Assembly (NCBI RefSeq): GCF_046098205.1
Contig: NZ_JBJURJ010000018.1
Coordinates: forward strand, 1-64,000
Source: Paenibacillus_AR mesotrionivorans
GTDB taxonomy: Bacteria > Bacillota > Bacilli > Paenibacillales > NBRC-103111
Length of the DNA stretch: 64,000 nt
Reading direction: 5' to 3'
A model generated the notes under the pieces. It saw nothing but the letters and a program-made list of their open reading frames with translations. It did no database searches and was not told the DNA's origin. Made by a program: the position numbers and the translations under genes. Every line of letters begins with the position of its first letter. Positions within the stretch are counted from its first letter, which is position 1. Shown in pieces: positions 61,326 to 64,000 of this stretch.

Positions 61326-61464
61326 GGATGAACCTTGTTATTCCAAGAAGTGAAGTCGAAGCAGAAGACCCCTCAAACCGGCTCTGCCGGTTTCGAGGCT
61401 TTCATAACATATCCGGCCGAGGGCACGGACCATGTTATTCCAGTTTAGAAAGAAGGAAAAGGAA

Positions 61465-62271
61465 ATGTCATTGCGTTTCACGGTGTTGTCCAGCGGTTCT
61501 ACGGGAAACGCTATTGTGGTGGCCAACGATGAGGCCAAGGTATTGATTGATGCGGGGCTGTCCGCCAAGCGGGTGGAGCATCTGATGGCGGAGCAGGAAG
61601 TGGCGGCCTCGGAGTTAAGCGCTATTTTTATCACACACGAGCATTCGGATCATGTCAAAGGACTGGGCGCTATCGCCCGCAAATATAAGCTCCCGGTGTA
61701 TGCCAATCAGGCCACCTGGGAGGAGCTGGACAAGTGTGTGGGTGCGCTGGAGGCGGAGCAGCGGCGGATTCTCGACACGGGCAGTGTGGTGGAGATCCAC
61801 AATCTGTCGATACAATCCTTCGGCATCTCCCATGATGCGGCGGAGCCGGTAGGCTACTGCTTTTATGACGGGGATGAAAAGCTGGGTTTGGCGACAGACC
61901 TGGGGTATATGAGCGATAAGGTCCGGGACCAGCTGCGGGATTGCGATGCGCTGATCCTGGAGGCCAATCATGATATAGAGCTGCTTCGGATGGGGCGGTA
62001 CCCGTGGAACATCAAGCGCCGGATCCTGAGCGATTCCGGGCACTTGTCCAACGAAGCGGCAGGGGAAGCGCTGTATACGCTGCTGTCCCAGCGGCTGCGC
62101 CGGGTCTACCTGGCTCATCTCAGCCGGGACCACAATATGCAGGAGCTGGCACGGATGACCGTCGGCGGGGTGCTGGAGCAGTACGGCGTCCGGTGCGGGG
62201 ACAACGGCCCCAAGCTGATGGACACGTATTACGACCGGCCGACCCATTGGGATTGGCTGCGGGAAGCGTAA
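61465..62271 (+). CDS. walJ: MBL-fold hydrolase WalJ (YycJ)
   Basis: 268 aa. Metallo-beta-lactamase fold: FTVLSSGSTGNAIVV, the metal motif THEHSDHVKGLG, ATDLGYMSD and HLSRDHN. YycJ/WalJ is a conserved member of this operon with proposed exonuclease roles in mismatch repair of Bacillus and Streptococcus. ATG 61465 is preferred over 61432 because AAGGAAAAGGAA is upstream and the family starts at MSLRF. There is a 139-nt gap after walI. Confidence 0.93.
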   Translation: MSLRFTVLSSGSTGNAIVVANDEAKVLIDAGLSAKRVEHLMAEQEVAASELSAIFITHEHSDHVKGLGAIARKYKLPVYANQATWEELDKCVGALEAEQRRILDTGSVVEIHNLSIQSFGISHDAAEPVGYCFYDGDEKLGLATDLGYMSDKVRDQLRDCDALILEANHDIELLRMGRYPWNIKRRILSDSGHLSNEAAGEALYTLLSQRLRRVYLAHLSRDHNMQELARMTVGGVLEQYGVRCGDNGPKLMDTYYDRPTHWDWLREA

Positions 62272-62351
62272 GCATTGTTCTGGCAGCTGCTGCTGTAGGC
62301 GGTGCTAAGAAGGTGCGGTAGGGCGGCCTTGTCGGACATTATCCCCTTGGC

Positions 62352-62564
62352 TCAGGAGTGCAGGTCCTCATCCAGACCGTGGTATGCCATATGATGGAGG
62401 TCGGCTGCTTTGGCCCGGATTTCCTCGGTGGTAAGCAGGCCTTTTTCGGTGAGGAGCTCCAGCAGGGCGGTTAATAGAAGAGTATGGTTATAGTGCTGCT
62501 CCTTCAGATCGCCGAGTTTGCCGGCCAGATCGATCTGCTCGGTAATGGACAGGGGTTGCCGCAT
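62352..62564 (-). CDS. Hypothetical small helical protein
   Basis: 70 aa, mostly helical. The segments ITEQIDLAGKLGDLKEQHYN and LLELLTEKGLLTTEEIRAKA suggest a compact helix bundle; I do not recognise a family. An AAAAAGGAGC site lies about 10 nt upstream. It is antisense to the direction of the wal operon and lies in the gap between walJ and the HtrA-type gene. Confidence 0.6.
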   Translation of the reverse strand: MRQPLSITEQIDLAGKLGDLKEQHYNHTLLLTALLELLTEKGLLTTEEIRAKAADLHHMAYHGLDEDLHS

Positions 62565-62820
62565 GAATGCACGCTCCTTTTTGGTTGAGGCGGATGGGTA
62601 TAACCGGTTAGTATGACACGGGTAAGACGGCAGGCTTCAGGAATGAATCTAGCGATAGTATGTCCTCTAGTAACAGCGTATTCTATCAGTCTGGTCAACA
62701 TGACGGGCAATCATTCTTTTCTCTCGAAAAATTTATGCTACCTACAATGCCCCAGTCAGGCGGTACATATGCCGTTTGGCCAAGAAGTGCGATACGCGCA
62801 AAAGAAGGAGGACGCCGTCA

Positions 62821-63999
62821 ATGAGCTTGTTTGACGATGATTTTTACTCCACCCGGGTCTCCGGCCGTTGGAAAGGCCGTAAGCTCGGTGCCCCGTCCGG
62901 CCGACCGGATGAACGGCTGATCTGGATCATTGGCGGCGCGCTGGTGTCCGGCATGGCCGTTATGCTGGTGCTGGTGCTGCTGGTAGGCGGCTTCAGCCGG
63001 GATGGGTCAGGCTCGTCCGGCAAAACAGCCCGGGCTTCCTACGGGAATGACCCGGTTGTGGCAGCCGCAGCCAAGGTTACACCTGCTGTAGTAAGTGTGG
63101 TGAGCACCTTCAAGGATGGGGAGAAGGTAACGGGAACAGCTATCGGCTCGGGCGTCATCTTCGATAAGGAAGGCGGCAAAGCGCGGATCGTCACCAATAA
63201 TCATGTGGTGGAGGGCGCCGCGGCTTATGAGGTGGTCATGTCCGGAGGCGACCGGAAAAAAGCCACCGTCCTGGGAAGCGACCGGATTACCGATCTGGCG
63301 GTAATGGAGGTGGATGCTGCGGGAATTAAGGCGACCGCGGTGTTCGGTGACTCCGACAGCCTGCAATCCGGCGAAACGGCTATCTCCATCGGCAATCCCT
63401 TAGGCCTTAACTATGCCCAAACCATCACGGTAGGGGTGATCAGCTCCCCCAAGGTGCTGCTGCCCTCCCTCACGGACGGTATGGGCGGTGTGGAATGGGA
63501 AATGAACCTGATCCAGACGGATGCCGCCATCAATCAGGGCAACAGCGGCGGCGCTCTGGTGAGTCTGGACGGCAAGGTTATCGGCATCAACAGCATGAAG
63601 CTGGCGGAAACGGGTGTGGAAGGACTGGGCTTTGCCATTCCCATTAACGAGGCGAAGCCAATCATCGACGCGCTGATCCAGGATCAGAAGGTGAAGCGGC
63701 CGTACATTGGGGTTTCCACCTTGGATTTGGCCGGGTTTAAGGAAGGGTTAGAGGTGCTGAAGCTTCCTTCTGAAGTGAAGGGCGGCGCTGTCGTCATGGA
63801 AGCTCAAGGCCCGGCCAAAAACGCCGGACTGAAAACCAATGATGTGATAGTGGAAATGGATACGGTATCCATTGACGGAACCCTGTCCTTGCGCAAGTAT
63901 CTGTATAATGAGAAGAAAATAGGGGATAAATTGAAAATCACCTATTACCGGGCAGGCAAAAAAGCCTCTGTCACCCTGGTGCTGGAGGAATTGAAATAA
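62821..63999 (+). CDS. HtrA-type membrane serine protease (YyxA-like)
   Basis: 392 aa. An N-terminal membrane helix (about 40-62) precedes a trypsin-like domain with triad His (ARIVTNNHVVEG), Asp (RITDLAVMEV) and Ser (NQGNSGGALVSLDG), then one PDZ domain (VMEAQGPAKNAGLKTNDVIV). It degrades misfolded proteins outside the membrane. AAGGAGGA lies before ATG 62821. It is at the htrC/yyxA position after walJ. The stop codon is the last codon in the window. Confidence 0.95.
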   Translation: MSLFDDDFYSTRVSGRWKGRKLGAPSGRPDERLIWIIGGALVSGMAVMLVLVLLVGGFSRDGSGSSGKTARASYGNDPVVAAAAKVTPAVVSVVSTFKDGEKVTGTAIGSGVIFDKEGGKARIVTNNHVVEGAAAYEVVMSGGDRKKATVLGSDRITDLAVMEVDAAGIKATAVFGDSDSLQSGETAISIGNPLGLNYAQTITVGVISSPKVLLPSLTDGMGGVEWEMNLIQTDAAINQGNSGGALVSLDGKVIGINSMKLAETGVEGLGFAIPINEAKPIIDALIQDQKVKRPYIGVSTLDLAGFKEGLEVLKLPSEVKGGAVVMEAQGPAKNAGLKTNDVIVEMDTVSIDGTLSLRKYLYNEKKIGDKLKITYYRAGKKASVTLVLEELK

Positions 64000-64000
64000 A

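Overview
The window comes from a low-to-mid GC Gram-positive endospore former, most likely Paenibacillus or a close relative in Paenibacillaceae. It covers the chromosomal replication origin. The evidence is the Bacillus-type order rpmH-dnaA-dnaN-yaaA-recF-remB-gyrB-gyrA read leftward and rpmH-rnpA-yidC-jag-mnmE-mnmG-rsmG-noc-soj-spo0J read rightward, plus a spore protease (yyaC) and the walRKHIJ-htrA operon. Strong purine-rich ribosome binding sites and frequent TTG/GTG starts fit the same group.

Layout. 1-72 is the 5' end of a 16S rRNA gene (minus), with tandem rRNA promoters up to about 340. 451-10713 is the leftward replication block: HD-GYP phosphodiesterase, gyrA, gyrB, remB, recF, yaaA, dnaN, dnaA. 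DnaA boxes lie on both sides of dnaA, giving a bipartite oriC; the dnaA-dnaN gap has a TAG-trinucleotide (DnaA-trio-like) run beside an AT-rich tract. 11209-20684 is the rightward block for ribosome, RNase P, membrane insertion, tRNA modification and chromosome segregation, with two identical parS sites (one between rsmG and noc, one inside parB). 20.8-24.7 kb holds a cysteine-desulfurase-like protein, DUF4446, yyaC, DUF3343, an MscS channel and DUF951.

24.7-45.2 kb is more accessory: a divergent LysE/LysR pair, manganese catalase, a toxin-antitoxin pair whose toxin is frameshifted, tRNA-Ser(CGA), a carbohydrate ABC importer with its YesM/YesN-type two-component system, a small hypothetical/DUF4180/phospholipase-like island with a second frameshift, a MocR regulator divergent from an EamA transporter, the rpsF-ssb-rpsR operon behind a structured leader, and a three-gene ABC-2 exporter. 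45.4-64 kb returns to the conserved core: yybS, gdpP, rplI, dnaB helicase, an orphan BlaI with a lipoprotein gene, purA behind a PurR-type operator, an M23/LysM/G5 cell-wall hydrolase, and walR-walK-walH-walI-walJ-htrA.

Genes on each side of the origin mostly point away from it, so they are co-directional with replication. The unexplained sequence is mainly in intergenic DNA: a duplicated 60-bp stem-loop unit upstream of soj, a 177-bp nested inverted repeat upstream of dnaB, a four-copy 24-bp repeat upstream of purA, and a 51-bp hairpin at 42.6 kb. I saw no IS element, prophage or CRISPR array. All family assignments are by reading motifs, without database searches.
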